Program-made: the position numbers and the translations under genes
Part shown: piece after piece, positions 1 through 13,059 of the stretch
Numbering within the stretch: position 1 is the first letter of the stretch
How the letters are laid out: each line of letters opens with the position of its first letter
Notes under the pieces: model-generated
What the model saw: the letters and a program-made list of their open reading frames with translations, nothing else
The model's database searches: none
What the model was told of the DNA's origin: nothing
Assembly: GCA_947683425.1 (NCBI GenBank)
Contig: CANTUQ010000007.1
Span: forward strand, 1,178,001 to 1,242,000
DNA: 64,000 bases
Origin: Excoecaria cochinchinensis
Taxonomy: Eukaryota; Streptophyta; Magnoliopsida; Malpighiales; Euphorbiaceae
Direction: 5' to 3'

Positions 1-86
1 GTTATGCTTTTATTAATTGTAACTGGCTTTGAAATAATAAATTCACTGTTTGTGCTAAATATATGTTGTTTGCTTTGATTTTACAG

Positions 87-3000
87 GTTCAGTGGAAGTC
101 ACAGCACCAATTGCTCAAATGGGCATGATAGCTGCTGTCAAAAATCACTTTATTTTCAGTGTAACTGCAGCTGTGTAGCCCATACAAAATGTCTTGGAGG
201 AAATTGCAACAAGAGAGGTGCAAATCCTCCTAATTCCTCGGGAGGACAGATGGGAAATGTGAGTTGCAAAACTCCTATATCAATAGCTCCTCAATTTGCT
301 AAAGATTTCATTGTTCCAAAAGATAATGCGCTTTCTTTTGATCAATGTGGTACAATAAAAGGGCAACTGCGTACGGATGTTAATTGTTGTGGTTCTCATT
401 GGAAAGATGTGCCAAGCAAGGTAAAAGCTGTTCACGAGTTACCACATGTGAAACAATCAACTGATCCATTGAATGAAAGAAGATATGAACTATTTCAACT
501 TGAAAAGGGTGCTGCTAAGTATTCTAATGGAGCATATCAAAGAGCTGACTCCTTCAGAGAACAAGACATGTCTAATATATCCTCTGGTTGCTATACTTTT
601 GCTGTTTCTCAGGCATCAGTTGAGGTCAGAAATGTTGATTCTTCAACCATTGTTGGGAATACTGGATGTTTGAGCAATCTAATAGTTGATGAAGGGTCAG
701 GCATTGACAAATGCTGCTCGTCAGATGATGCCATTGAAAGTGACAGAAGTGGTGACTTCTATGATTTCACTTGTAAGTCAGACCAGAAAAGACAGAAATC
801 TTGTAAATTTACCAGCTATAAGTCAGATCGTAGTCTTCTTGATGAGGTTAAGCTCATGGATTCCCTGGCATGGAAGAAGGGCCAACATCAGAAGCATAGT
901 AGGATTACTGTTTATGGGAAAAGCAATCAGTCACAAGAGTCTGAAAAGAGCATCAGATTTGGGAAGAGAAAGAGAGAGATAAAAGTGAAGATGTTGGATT
1001 CATTGTCAGGCACTGTAGTTCCGTCTCCACATGGTAAAAGTTCTGAGTGTGATGACATTTCTAATTGGCAATGTTTATCAAAAATTGAACAGACGGTTCC
1101 ATCTGGCCTGAAATCATCTCGGGCTTCTGGTGCCCATTCTATTAAAAATAAACCGAAACACATAGACTCCAAATTAACAGACACCAAAACAGTGGTTCGT
1201 AAAAGAGATTATCACAAGAGTTTTGATGCAGAAGATGGGGAAGGTGATTGTGAGACGGATATTAACGAGAATAACAGTTGTGAAAACCTTAGGAGATCAA
1301 GTAGAAAGAAATTCAGAAGCAATCAGACTGCAGTAGTTTGTATGCAGTTTCAGATGCAAGAATCAACACAGGCAGTAGCTGAAAAAACTCTTATTTGTTC
1401 AAGAAATTGTAATGGTGCTTCTTCAAGTCAGCAGGTGAATCTTTGTGATGAAAAGCCAAAGCCTGTTGTATGCGGGAAATTTGGGGAGATAATCAATAAA
1501 AACGTGACAGGTGATGTGCTGGAACCTGTTAAAATTGTTCCTCTTGATAAGATCCTTAGAACTGCTAAAAGATGTTCACTTCCTGAAAGCTACAAAGCTC
1601 AACTAACTTCCTCAAAGGAGTTGAAACGAACCAAGTTCAGCTGGAGCAATGCATGCTCTCATAAATCCTCCAGTTTGACAAAGGAGCGAGAAATCAGGAG
1701 CAATGATGCTCTGGTATCTGAGGAGATGAACATCCACCTTTCTATGGAAAGGGACAGTGCATTTTTCAGTGGTGAGGAGCAATATGTTGATGACTTCACA
1801 GTGGTGGGGAAGAAAGATAATGAAAGCAGAGGTGATCATATTATACAGGATACTTCTGCTCATGCTCATTCAAGACCAAAACAAAAGCAAATTCGCAAGC
1901 GGAGCCTTTATGAGTTGACATTAAGAGGTAAAATACAAATATTTCCTTTCTTCTAGAAAATAGTTACCATGTTTCTTATCTATTGGTTGATCTATATACA
2001 ACATGCATTTTATCTACTTTCTCCGCTTCTAATTTAAGTGCCTTAACTGTCGATCTATAAAATGCATTTACTTCTCATTTCAACAATTTCCTCAGCTTCT
2101 TGTTGGCTATCTTTAATGTATTTGATTGTTATTCTTTTTCAGGAAAGAATCTTTGTCCTAAAATGGCTTCCCAAAATAAAATTTTTGTATATGCATCAAA
2201 AATACCCAGGGGAAACATTTTAACAAATTCTGATGAAGGCTTCAATCACAAATTGAGCAAAGTTGAAAGGTGAGCATGCAAGTTTACAATGACAGATAAA
2301 TTGTTCTAGTTCTTTTCATATATGCCATGCATGATCAGAAAGAATTAAAGATTTTATTTTGGCCTTCTCATATGATCACACATGACTCTTCAGTTATGAA
2401 CACTTTGGTCGTATTTCAGATGTATTAGAGAGCAGAACCACTTGTCTGTGACAAAAGTAGACTTATTCTGCTGTGTCTGTGGAATGTCAAGTACAGATGA
2501 AGATAATTGCTTATTGGAGTGTGGCCAATGTTCAATCAGAGTATGTAGCTGTCAGATATTGTTAAATTTGAGAATTATGTTTATGGTTCCATTGCACTGA
2601 TCAGCATCTTAACAAGTAGGTACATCAGGCATGCTATGGTGTTTCCAAAGTGCCTAAAGGCCACTGGTGTTGCAGACCTTGCAGGACGAATTCAAAAAAT
2701 ATAGTAAGTACATTTCTAAATAGTTTGATGCATAATCATATCTCTGGAAGTTCTTGATGAAATTGGTTAATTATTTCTCTGATTGTCAGTGTTCATGGTA
2801 AAATTTAACACACGCACACGCACACGCACACACGTGCACCTAAAACTTGTTTCTCCATGGATTTACCTTTTCTAGTTCCATTAGTGATACTTTCATTTGT
2901 ACATCTCTCTTTTGTTGATTTCTATCACTTTGTTATCTTGGGCGAGTCAGTAAGTAACGTTCTATAGTTGAAAGTATGCCTACACAGCAGATTTATTCTA

Positions 3001-6000
3001 GAAAATTAAGTTGCCGCTTCAAGGTGATAACTTTCGTTTAGTTTACTCAATGCTCGAAAAGTGAATATTTTGATGACTTGTTGCAGAAAATTAAAACAGA
3101 ATGAGTTCCAGTTTACCTTTTTGAACATGGTAGAGTGCAAATCTAGGATTTTTATTGGTGTAATCTATTCCCTCATGGCCAAAATACTTTGTAGAACTTG
3201 TAGGTGGGCTTAGGATGTCCATTTCAGGGGCTATATTTTGCTCTTTGTAGTCTTTTGTTTGCCAGGGGATAAATAAGAATCAATGAAATATTTGGCTTGC
3301 TCTAGAGCTTTGTCATCACGCTCCTTGACTTAGCTATAGCCAACTTCATGCTAGATACGTTCTTGTCTGTGTGCTTTTTTTTTCTGTTTTTTTTTTTTGT
3401 CAATATGCATCTTGTGATTCTAATACCTTATTTTTTTTTATTTAACATATCCAGGTTTGTGTTCTCTGTGGTTATGGTGGAGGGGCAATGACTCGAGCGT
3501 TTCAGAGCCGTTCAATTGTGAGAAGCCTTTTGAAAGTTTGGAATATTGAAACAGAACGTAGGACAAAGAACACAGTTTCTTGTGAAGAAACTATGCAAAA
3601 TGAACAGAGCATGCTGCATTCCTTGGGATCTGTACCCGAAAGTAATTTGTATCCTGTTCTGAGGCCCATAAATTCTGAGCTGTTAGCTTCAACCATTTGC
3701 GATACAGGAACACAAAACCAATCTGGTACGTTACAGAGTTCTTCAGGCCCTGCTGGTGATCTAAAAGTACATAACAGTATTACAGCTGGAGTACTTGATT
3801 CGACTGTTAAGCAGTGGGTTCACATGGTGTGTGGTCTCTGGACTGCTGGGACACGGTGCCCAAATGTGGATACCATGAGCGCGTTTGATGTGTCTGCTGT
3901 TTCGCATCCCAGAGCAAATGTGGTAAGGACTGAAATAATTGATGTTTAACTGATAAAATATATAGCATGTTTTGGCCGAAACTTGTGATGAAGTGATTAT
4001 TTGGATTAGATGCATGCTCATTCAAATATATGACAGTGGAACTGGATAAATTAGACATAGTAATGGTTCTGTGACCACTGGAGCCAATGCCCATAATGAG
4101 TTTCTTATAGCAAGAATAGAGGTGGCAAAGGCCATCCATACCCATTTGCCTACCCATATCCATCAATTATAAAAGGTGCGTTGGTCATAAATAGTTATGT
4201 TGTATTATGCTATAAATGGATGATAAATGTGACACTCATTTAATTCATTAATAGATGAGTCATATAAGCATTGGGTATGTATACCCACCAGTCTATTAGT
4301 GATGCTTTAACAAATTTTAAAGTAAGACTTTTGTGATTTGGTGAATAAAGTTCCTAGTTTTTTAATTTTTAATTTTTAATTTCATAATTCCTAATTTCCT
4401 GTACTTCACGCAATTATGGTTGTTTATGACACTTATGTACTACTTCCTCCGTTTTTATTATTTGTCATTTTTGTTGTTTTTACTAGAATTAAGAAGTATT
4501 AATTAGATTTAAATTTAAGGTAAAATTGAGTGATTCGATATACAAATTTAAATCTAATTGATCAATTTTTATTGTAAAAAAAAATTAAATTCCATTGGAA
4601 GTTTAAAAGTGATAATCAAATGAAATTTGAATTTTACTCAAAAATGAAAAATAAAAAGAAATGGATAGAGTATTTATTATATATATTTTTAGGAACTATT
4701 ATTTTGTATTATTATTAAACACTAGTATGACTATTAGATTTAAAATTTTAACTTTTTCACAATTAGTGTGTGAGAAAATAGAAAGAATTAAAGAAAATAA
4801 TAAAAGATTATATATGCTGAGCTAAAAAAATAATAAATTTTGATTGTAGTTGCATTTTTGAAAGTTGTTCATTTTTTTCCTTGTTTAAATACTAGATAAA
4901 AGATTGTTTTTAATTTCATTATCTTATCAGCTATAACATCATCAAACAAAATTTATGAAATACTAAATAATAGTCTCTTGAATGGGATGTAAAATGCCAT
5001 TTTCATTTGTAAGAAAATCACCTCGAAAATCATATGTTTGGCATAGAAATAAGAAAAAAAAAGGAAAAAAAAATCTTATGTACTTAGAAAGTAGATAATT
5101 TTATATTTATTAAATTTAAATGGGTCAGGGATGGGTACATGGCTCACCATGCTCAATCCAAAGCATACCTCTTCAAAACCACTCATTTGCCACCCCTAAC
5201 TGTAAGAGCTAGCACCCTATGCATGAAATGAATTGTAAACTGCAAATGAAACTCATATGCCATCAATTCAAATTTTTTGGTCTGGAGTCCTTGTTGTCAA
5301 TTGTAATGCTTCATGACTTCATCTTGTGATTAAGATAAGGTGCATGACTAATATCATTGAGCTTCTTATTTGAACTGTGATTCTTTGTTAAAGAAAACAA
5401 GGCATTTGTGTAATAGCTTTAGCATACAATGACTGGTTAAATTTCCAAGTTTGGTGGGGCACCATTTTACTACTTTATGCCGCCTTCTTTTGAGTTTACT
5501 TTATCTTGTTTTTACAAGAAACAGGATTCTATACTCTATACGATGTATGAAATTTGAAACAGATGCTTACAGTCTATATTTTGAAATCTACTATTTTTTT
5601 GATCATCACAATATTGAAGTAGAAAGTTGCACTTTACTGTTCCTTTACCAGGTATGCTCTCTGTGTAATCGACGAGGTGGATCGTGCATACAGTGCAGGG
5701 TACCAAATTGCTCCGTTCAATTCCATCCTTGGTGTGCCCATCAGAAGGTCTATATTCCTTAACATGTTTTATGTGCCTACATGCTCATATTCTGTCTTGC
5801 ATTTAGTTGGAGCTACATGTTCCTCAACATATTTTATGTGCATTTAATCTATTTGTTGCTAAAGTCCGTGCTACTTGGATGATTTTGCTATTTAATCCAT
5901 TTACAATTTTCTTTTCAGTTGTTGTAGGAATGAATTGTCATAAGACATGGTTATGTAGTCCATATATTTATTCTTGTCACGATTAAAAAAAATTGTTCAT

Positions 6001-7923
6001 TCAGTTTTTGACAAAAAGCACAGCCGAGTTTGACACCATTGTTTGTGTCTGGCAAGTTGCTTCCAAAGACATTAGTAAATTTAACTTTCTTTGCTTGTTG
6101 GCTGTAGGGTCTACTCCAAAGTGAGGCTGAAGGTGTTGATAATGAAAATGTTGGCTTTTATGGAAGATGTTTGCTTCATGCAACATGTCCAACAAATGGA
6201 TATTCATTTTGTGCTATCAACAATGAAGCAGATCATTTGGGAGAAAAGGAAGCAAGCTGTGCCAGGACTGAGGTAATCCTTTCATTAAAGTATTTCCTTT
6301 TTCATCCTATCAGAATTTTGCTTTTAGTAAAGGAGGGGTGGCTGGGGTGGATTTTTGCATAGGGCTACTTCTGAATTTAGCCATGATTGTTAGTGTTTTA
6401 TTTCATGCTAGGGCTATAAAGGCCGAAAAAGGGATGGTTTTTGGCATAACATTAACATTCAATCAAAGGGAAAGGGTGGGTGCCTTGTTCCTCAGGAGCA
6501 GTTAAATGCATGGATTCACATCAATGGACAGAAATCCTGTGCACATGGATTTTCAAAGTTGCCTGTGTCAGAAAAGGAGCATGATTGTCGGGTTTGTGTA
6601 CTCTGCTCAAATAAATCAGTCTGCACTTTTGTAATTTGCCAAAGATGCTTTTACTTGTAAGCCTATTAAATTTGTTGGTGAAGTTTATGCTTGTATGAGT
6701 GAAGTTGGAACATGTAGAACAGAAAATATAAGTTCCTTGGAGCTAAGTGTATGTTGGAGATACAATGTTATTTGGTGCTTAGCTGGCATGAGACTTTCAC
6801 AACTGCCAAAAGGAACTATGAACTATGAAGTACATCATGATCTTTTTATTTTGTTCATTTCATTACTAACAAAAATACTCCATCTTTGACAAATGGGCCC
6901 CGTTACTTGCTAAGCAGTTCTTGGTTTACCCTATTGAGTGCTTCTCAAATAAAATTTATTCCCTCCAGTCTTCCTTGGCTGCTTCCTGTATGACTTGGGT
7001 TTTGAATTTTTTATATTATTGCTGGAATGAGTTTTCTGAGTTTTGAAACTGCATTGCTTGCTATATATAATTTACTCTTTCTTGTAGAAAGAATATACCC
7101 GCTACAGACAAACCAAGGGTTGGAAGCATTTGGTTGTTTACAAGTCTGGCATACATGCCCTTGGCCTTTACACATCTCGGTTCATTTCTCGTGGTGAAAT
7201 GGTTTGAGCTTTTACCCTCAGCTCATGGAAGCACTTTATTCATGATATTAAAGAATCTAATGTAAACAATTACCAGGTGGTTGAGTATGTTGGTGAGATT
7301 GTTGGGCTACGCGTGTCAGACAAAAGAGAGAATGAGTATCAGTCTGGAAGAAGACTGCAGTACAAGAGTGCCTGCTACTTCTTTAGGATAGACCAGGAGC
7401 ATATTATAGATGCCACCTGTAAAGGGGGGATTGCTCGCTTTGTCAATCATTCGTGTTTGGTAATTTTTTTGTTTTCACTTGTAATTTTTATGGCATTGCC
7501 TAAGTAAATTCTTAACTTGTGTTAATGTGCTTGACCAGCCAAACTGCGTTGCCAAAGTTATTTCTTTGAGGAATGAAAAAAAGGTAATATGAAATTCTAT
7601 CACAATATAATGGCTGGGATATTTCCTCGGTGATTTTATTGTTTTCATTTAGTACTGCAGTTGACATGGTCTGTTAACTATAGAATGAGCCGCACCATAT
7701 GCAAATTCCAATCTTCCATTTCTCTGTTGTGTTTTGCATTTCTGGAAATTACCAGCGCTAACTTCAACTAAAACTTCTGAATTTGCAGGTTGTCTTTTTT
7801 GCTGAGAGAGACATTTATCCTGGGGAAGAAATAACATACGACTACCATTTTAACCATGAAGACGAAGGTAAGAAGATTCCTTGTTTTTGCAATGCAAAAA
7901 ATTGCAGGCGCTATCTGAATTGA
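87..7923 (+). CDS. Trithorax/ATX-like histone-lysine N-methyltransferase (PHD-ePHD-SET), 5' end outside the window
   Basis: Likely methylates histone H3 lysine (H3K4 by family resemblance) in the nucleus. Visible exons: 87-1927, 2143-2269, 2420-2540, 2620-2703, 3455-3922, 5652-5747, 6108-6272, 6412-6591, 7088-7201, 7277-7459, 7539-7583, 7789-7923; they join in frame to 1185 residues. The 1.8-kb first visible exon opens with a Cys-rich stretch (CNCSCVAHTKC) and is otherwise low-complexity and basic. Then come a PHD finger (FCCVCG to HWCCRPCR), an extended PHD (VCVLCG, WVHMVCGLW, VCSLCNRRGG, FHPWCAHQK), and a SET domain with VEYVGEIVG, RFVNHSC-L-PNC and EITYDYHF. A post-SET CFCNAKNC and YLN stop follow. 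No PWWP or FYRN/FYRC domain is visible in this part. The start codon lies upstream of the window. The SET assignment is secure; the lysine specificity is inference. Confidence 0.9.
2808..2839. repeat. CA/CACACG microsatellite in an intron
   Basis: Imperfect run of CA and CACACG units in the intron between the PHD exon ending at 2703 and the ePHD exon starting at 3455. No coding role is seen. Confidence 0.8.
4117..5198. mobile_element. Non-autonomous hAT-like element in an intron of the SET gene
   Basis: The segment begins TAGAGGTGGCAAA and ends TTTGCCACCCCTA, which are inverted copies of one another with one mismatch. This is the common plant hAT-like MITE terminus. It lies wholly within the intron 3923-5651. 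I could not find a matching 8-bp target duplication, so the borders are approximate. The interior is AT-rich with no transposase reading frame, and it is itself interrupted by the Stowaway-like element at 4443-4670. Confidence 0.6.
4443..4670. mobile_element. Stowaway-like (Tc1/mariner) MITE, nested
   Basis: A 228-bp segment flanked by TA dinucleotides (4441-4442 and 4671-4672), the target duplication of this superfamily. The left end reads CTTCCTCCGTTTTTATT and the right end is its imperfect inverse, CTCTATCCATTTCTTTTT. This matches the plant Stowaway consensus CTCCCTCCGT. The middle holds an inverted pair around ATTAGATTTAAATTT. It sits inside the hAT-like element, so it inserted later. Confidence 0.75.
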
Positions 7924-8966
7924 TGCATTGTAAATACATCAATGAGATTCCAATTGTGTCAATCTTTGGCTGCCTCCAATTTGAAATTGTGATACCTCGC
8001 TCTGAATTTTGGTCTCTGCAAATGTAAGTTGAACAATGAGGACTTTGGAGCCAGCCAAATGTACAGTTTGTCCCAGCCAGACAGATTTCATCAATCTCTT
8101 ATGAAGTTTAATTAAAAGAATTTGCCTGCTACATTACCTTTTCAATGTTCACCACCTTCTACATCGAATCGGGCCAAAAAATATAATGTTAGTTGATATG
8201 GGCCATTTTTCGATGAAAACCGGTAATTTGGATGTCAATATGCTAAATTGTGCAAGAAGCATAATTGATAGTTGTCGTGCTCTGGTGACCAATCTATTAT
8301 TGTGGTCACAAGTGGCCATAATTGAAGTAGTTTGTTCACTGGGCCTTTTCTTTCCACTTTCTTTTTTTTTTTGTCGTTTATGTGGTTACTATCTATACTT
8401 GATGAAATCATAGTAATTGTAGCATTAAGAGTTGTACTTGTTTTTCTATCTATAATTCGCCTAATTTATTTGTGCCATTTAGCATCTCCAGCAACGTTGT
8501 GATTTCCCTTATTCAGCATTTTTCTGTAGTTGCTTTTCTATCTGCTCAATGGATTGCCTCCATGTGGAAAAATTGTTCATATTGAAAAAATGTATTGGTG
8601 TATGGCTCTTTATCAAAATATGTATTGAAACAAATACGAACCTAAATTACTTAATAAAATCCACATTAACCGTAGTAAATATCTTGCTCATCTAATACAT
8701 GAGCTACAAAATGGCAAAATCGACTTTCCAATGAAGAGTTTTATTCATGGTGACTTACAAACTTAGTTATACAATTATTTGAAAAATAACTACATGTTTC
8801 TTGTGCTGAAAGATAGCCAACCTAGTAGCACATGGCATATTCCTGAACTTTCTGAGCCCTCTTTGGCTTCTATGTAATCCAAACAGAAGCAGCATGCATG
8901 CAGATTGTACAGATATTGGTAGAGCATACAATGTGCACAAACCAAGCGCATATACACACACATCTT
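7924..8966. other. Convergent intergenic spacer and 3' UTRs
   Basis: Tail-to-tail spacer between the SET gene (stop at 7923, plus) and the HPAT gene (stop at 8967, minus). It should hold both 3' UTRs. No other gene-like structure is seen; the short open frames here lack family resemblance. Confidence 0.6.
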
Positions 8967-11784
8967 CTATGATCCCCAGTTAGGAATGTTTGCTGTTGCT
9001 TCATTCACCATTTTTACCAATGTCACCTGCCAGATAATATTTGCTTACAAAGGTCAATTGCGCAAAATAGATTTGACAAAGGTAAATCATTCTTTTGTTT
9101 TTTTTTTTCCCCTTTGAAGCCAAGTAATAAACTCAAAACTTACAGTAAAAGAATATTTTTTTTTCTTCTACTTTTCTAGTGGCTTTCAATCAAATACTAG
9201 TACTTGGTGAAGTTATGTCTTACAAGCAAGACACTTTTGTTTGTCTGGGCGTGTGTTCAGTTGAATGGAAAAGATTAGTTCACCATAGTTGCAGTGACTG
9301 GTAGCATCAAGCATGAGCCATAGGCATCACGCTCCTCCCATCAACTGCGCCATTCTTAGAACATATCGGATTATGACTGTTCTTTTCTTTACACTAAAAT
9401 GGGATTAACTATGGCACTAAATCTGAGAATGCTTCAAGGAATGACATCACAGTATTTTCAGACATTTATAGAGATTAGAAAGGCAAATCGGTTTCATATT
9501 TTATCCGGTCTATTCAGAATTTGAGTTAGTTTATTTAGCACACACAACGTTGATTTGCGCAACACTTCAAAAATCCAGCGCTAATAACTAAGGCCTGATG
9601 GGTAGTAATCTTTGGAATTTTTTTTCTTTTCTACAGAAAATTGAGTGGGAAAAATGATCTCAACTAATGGCTGTTACACTTAAATGCCAATTGCAGCCAC
9701 TATCCATGGTAAGAGTGCAAAGAATGCAGAATTGCATACTGAAAAGGGTATAAAGGTAAAGTGTAAATATAAAGCTTATGCAATCTTTTAGCTCAAGAGG
9801 ATAAAACGTACCACACTTTCTGGAACACCGGGTGGAGGCAAGGGAAGGTTCCGAGGAGGTGCAACTGCATCATATGATCTTTTGTCAAATCTCCATTCCC
9901 CAATCTTTCCATACGTTAGCTTGCCCTGAAAATAGAGCATGAAAAATCAACACAAATTTGTTTAAACTAAATCCAAGGTCAGAACTAAATTGTCCCTTTT
10001 TCCTATTTCCTTTGACAAGACTTGGATATGACCTCTGTATCATCACCATATTCTAAATAGATTACCTTCATGTCATAGTCACATCCGTACGTGTAATGAA
10101 TTATGAACTTCTCACCAATTTCAGTATCCCATGGAGGCTAACAAAAGAGAAAACATAGCAAGACTAGTTAAGATGATAACTCAGCATTGCCGTGATAGAG
10201 TTGCATTAAAAAGCTTAAAAAAGAAATTCATGTACAGCGGAGGAAGGGGTTCATCTAATTAAACCTGAATCATGAAGTCCTTATACAATATGTTGCTAAC
10301 ACCATGAAGGGCAGATGCAACAGCATAAGCATACCTATTAATGGAAGCAAATAACGAGAAGTCAGGAACCTATCGTAATGCCAATAGAATACAGGGCTAA
10401 TTTGAGAACCTCACATTTCCAGCACCCAACCAAAAGCTTTATCTGTCTCAGGATCCTTCTTCATTGCCAAGGAAACATTCATCCAAGTGGGAGCAATCTT
10501 CTTAAGAGATTTCTAACAGTATTTAACAGAAAATCAAGATAAGACTAAGAAACAAAACAGGTAAACATACTTGATAAGAACATATTAAACACAGACCTTA
10601 GCAAGAATGACAGGAGAATTTCCTATGGGATCAATGTTGGTTATCGGTCCCTTGTCCTCGGGGAAGTACTTTCGGAGAACTGACTCATACTTCTTAGGCT
10701 CAATGTAAAAGAAAGGAAACGCAGCTCCAAGTCCATCTCTAGATAAGTTTGGTATTGGCTTAACAATAACATGATCCGGCTCTGCCATCAGTATGTAACT
10801 GGGTACATGTTAAGAACAGCATGAATAAAGTCAAATCTACTGAGATAAACATCAACACATCACACAAGATAGAGATTTTAGTGCTTCTTACTCTTCTTTT
10901 ATGTCTGCTTGTTGCAGCCATTGCACGAATGCCCAGGGTCTGTTGAGGACTATATATCCCTGTCTCCAAAAGATGGTTAGTTCCAGTTACAAACACCAAA
11001 AAGACCATTAATATAAGTAACAAGGATCATAAGGGATCTTATGCTTATCTTTTCGAAATTCCCAAAATCCATAAATGCAAAATTTTGCTTTACACAGAAT
11101 GAAATTGCTTCTCATCCTAAATAAATCAAGAAAATTTTCATAACCAGAGTTATTAAATAAACCTCTTGACCTGTTGAACAAAACCACACAAGATCAAAAT
11201 TGTTGAACAAACTTAAAAAAATCTTCCCTGATACTGTTAATTCTCCGTCCACAACCCCATAAAATTGAAGATACCAAAACAAATTAAGTTCTCAATCTGG
11301 TTAACCAAGTTCCCAATTTCACTACATTCAAAATCACAAATTGAGAAAAATAAAAAGAACCCAGATGAAGAAATACCTGATCCATGCCAGAAGGAAGAGG
11401 TTGGGCAATGAAAGTAGGGATCTCATCCATGTATTTATCAGGTTTACCAGAGTGTAAAATCCGGGTAAACCCACCCATTTCAGAATTGGGTCCATCTTTG
11501 AACTTCTTGAACCAGTAGTACATAATCCTACATTGCCAAGTGTTATAAACTGAATCGGAGGCTGTAACTGCAGTGTGAAAGAGCCTTTTCTTGGCAGAAC
11601 CAAATCTCCTGGACCTCTCCAATGGCATCTTGATGACGGGGTCAATAGAAAGAGAAGAAAAAGTAGTAGATGGACCTGGAAAGCCTTGCTTGAGAGGAGC
11701 ACTGGCTGATATGAGGATATTGTATGTGATAAGAGCTACCGAGAAAGTTATTAGCACAGAGAAGAAGATATTTCCCCAACCCAT
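8967..11784 (-). CDS. HPAT: Hydroxyproline O-arabinosyltransferase (HPAT family)
   Basis: Golgi glycosyltransferase that adds the first L-arabinofuranose to hydroxyproline in extensins and CLE-type peptides. Exons in transcript order: 11784-11377, 10959-10892, 10798-10597, 10512-10415, 10334-10265, 10137-10066, 9925-9812, 9026-8967. They join to 363 residues, the usual family length. The start MGWGNIFFSVLITFSVALI gives a type II membrane anchor at residues 5-25. Family blocks seen are SVYNTWQCRIMYYWFKKF, GGFTRILHSGKPD, NRPWAFVQW, LMAEPDHVIVKPIPNL, GAAFPFFYIEPKKYE, NIDPIGNSPVI, PTWMNVSLAMKKDPE and HYTYGCDYD. It ends IPNWGS. All introns are GT-AG. The neighbouring BAG6-like gene is transcribed in the same direction, upstream. 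Confidence 0.95.
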
Positions 11785-13059
11785 TTTGTTTTCTATGTAA
11801 AGTTGTTTGCTTTTCGGTTATGCGAGTACCAATTCGATCTTTTTCATCGGCAGAAATGGAGGAGGAGGAGAAGTTGGCACCTTCGAAGAAAAAAAGTCGT
11901 CGCGGAGTAGTTGGAGAAGATGGCTTTAACTGTATTTTATTATTATTATTATAAATGTTATTATGTGCATTAAATTAATATTTATGTATGATGTGAAAAT
12001 CAAATAGTAAAAACCTCTTTTAATAAATACCCCATCTTTGGTATTGCTCAATTGGAAATGGGAGCCCTTTAGCTTTTGTAAGAAAGATTCCAGTGACTAG
12101 TTATAGGAAAAAAAAAAAAAAAATTTGCTATTATTACAATAAAAATAGAAATAAAATGAAACAACAATTAAATCTTAATTTCAAACTACTTTCATACTAG
12201 ATGGGAGAAATGAATTTTCTATTCTCAATTTTTTTTGCTTAAAATCATATCTGTCTCAGCGTTAATCAATTGGACATTATTCTCTTCGTATTATCTTAAA
12301 TCTATTTTTACTTTTTAACCAAAAAGTATCACTATCTTTAAACCGAAGCATATGCAGAGATAAAATAAAATTACTACAAAAATTACTTATACTCTCACAC
12401 CCAATTAGGGGTTGGATTTTGGAACCATTTTAAACTTTTCCTTCTAATTTCTTTTTATCTTTTTCATTGAGCAGCAGGTGTAGTTTAATATGCAAGATTG
12501 TGTGCTATTCCACGCAAGAAGTACACAGCAAATCAGGCCCTTTTTTCCCCCAGAAGTTAATACATAATTAACTGTGAAGCTGAAATAAAAAATTATAAGG
12601 ATGTTGAGAGCGAAAATAAAATGAAAAGACTTACTGAAGATATTAACCACATCCGTTTATCCAAATATTTGACTCAATACAATAGTGGAAAGATAATACA
12701 ACTGTTTTACATCATATAGACCACAAACTTGAAAGAGAGATTTGATAGAATGTTCAAGGTCACCAATGAAAAATAGGACTTTAGACTAACAAATAATCAC
12801 CACCTTTCTAACTTCTTTCAATCTTCTTTTAGTAGGATGTTATTAACATTTTTGGGAAAAAAATAGAAAGCAGGGAACTTTGATACAGAATCAAAAAATT
12901 TTACATGTGGGCATCTGCTTCATCAATATCCATGAGTAAATAAAATAGAATAGAAATGAAACTATGATCGTTTAAAATTTTCTTCCCATAATATGGCTTG
13001 AAAGCCTCTGCATGGAAATGCCTGCCCGCCCAGTTCCTATACAGGACTTTGCAGATGAA
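11785..13059. other. Spacer between the BAG6-like and HPAT genes (HPAT promoter, BAG6-like 3' UTR)
   Basis: The HPAT gene reads leftwards from 11784, so its promoter and 5' UTR lie in the first few hundred bases. A short ATT-repeat tract sits at 11936-11953. The right part, up to 13059, should carry the 3' UTR of the BAG6-like gene. The middle is AT-rich with no gene-like structure. Confidence 0.55.

Noticed and set aside
11334..11702. Alternative 122-codon minus-strand frame over the first HPAT exon
   Set aside because: It is out of frame with the clear HPAT product and has no recognisable domain.
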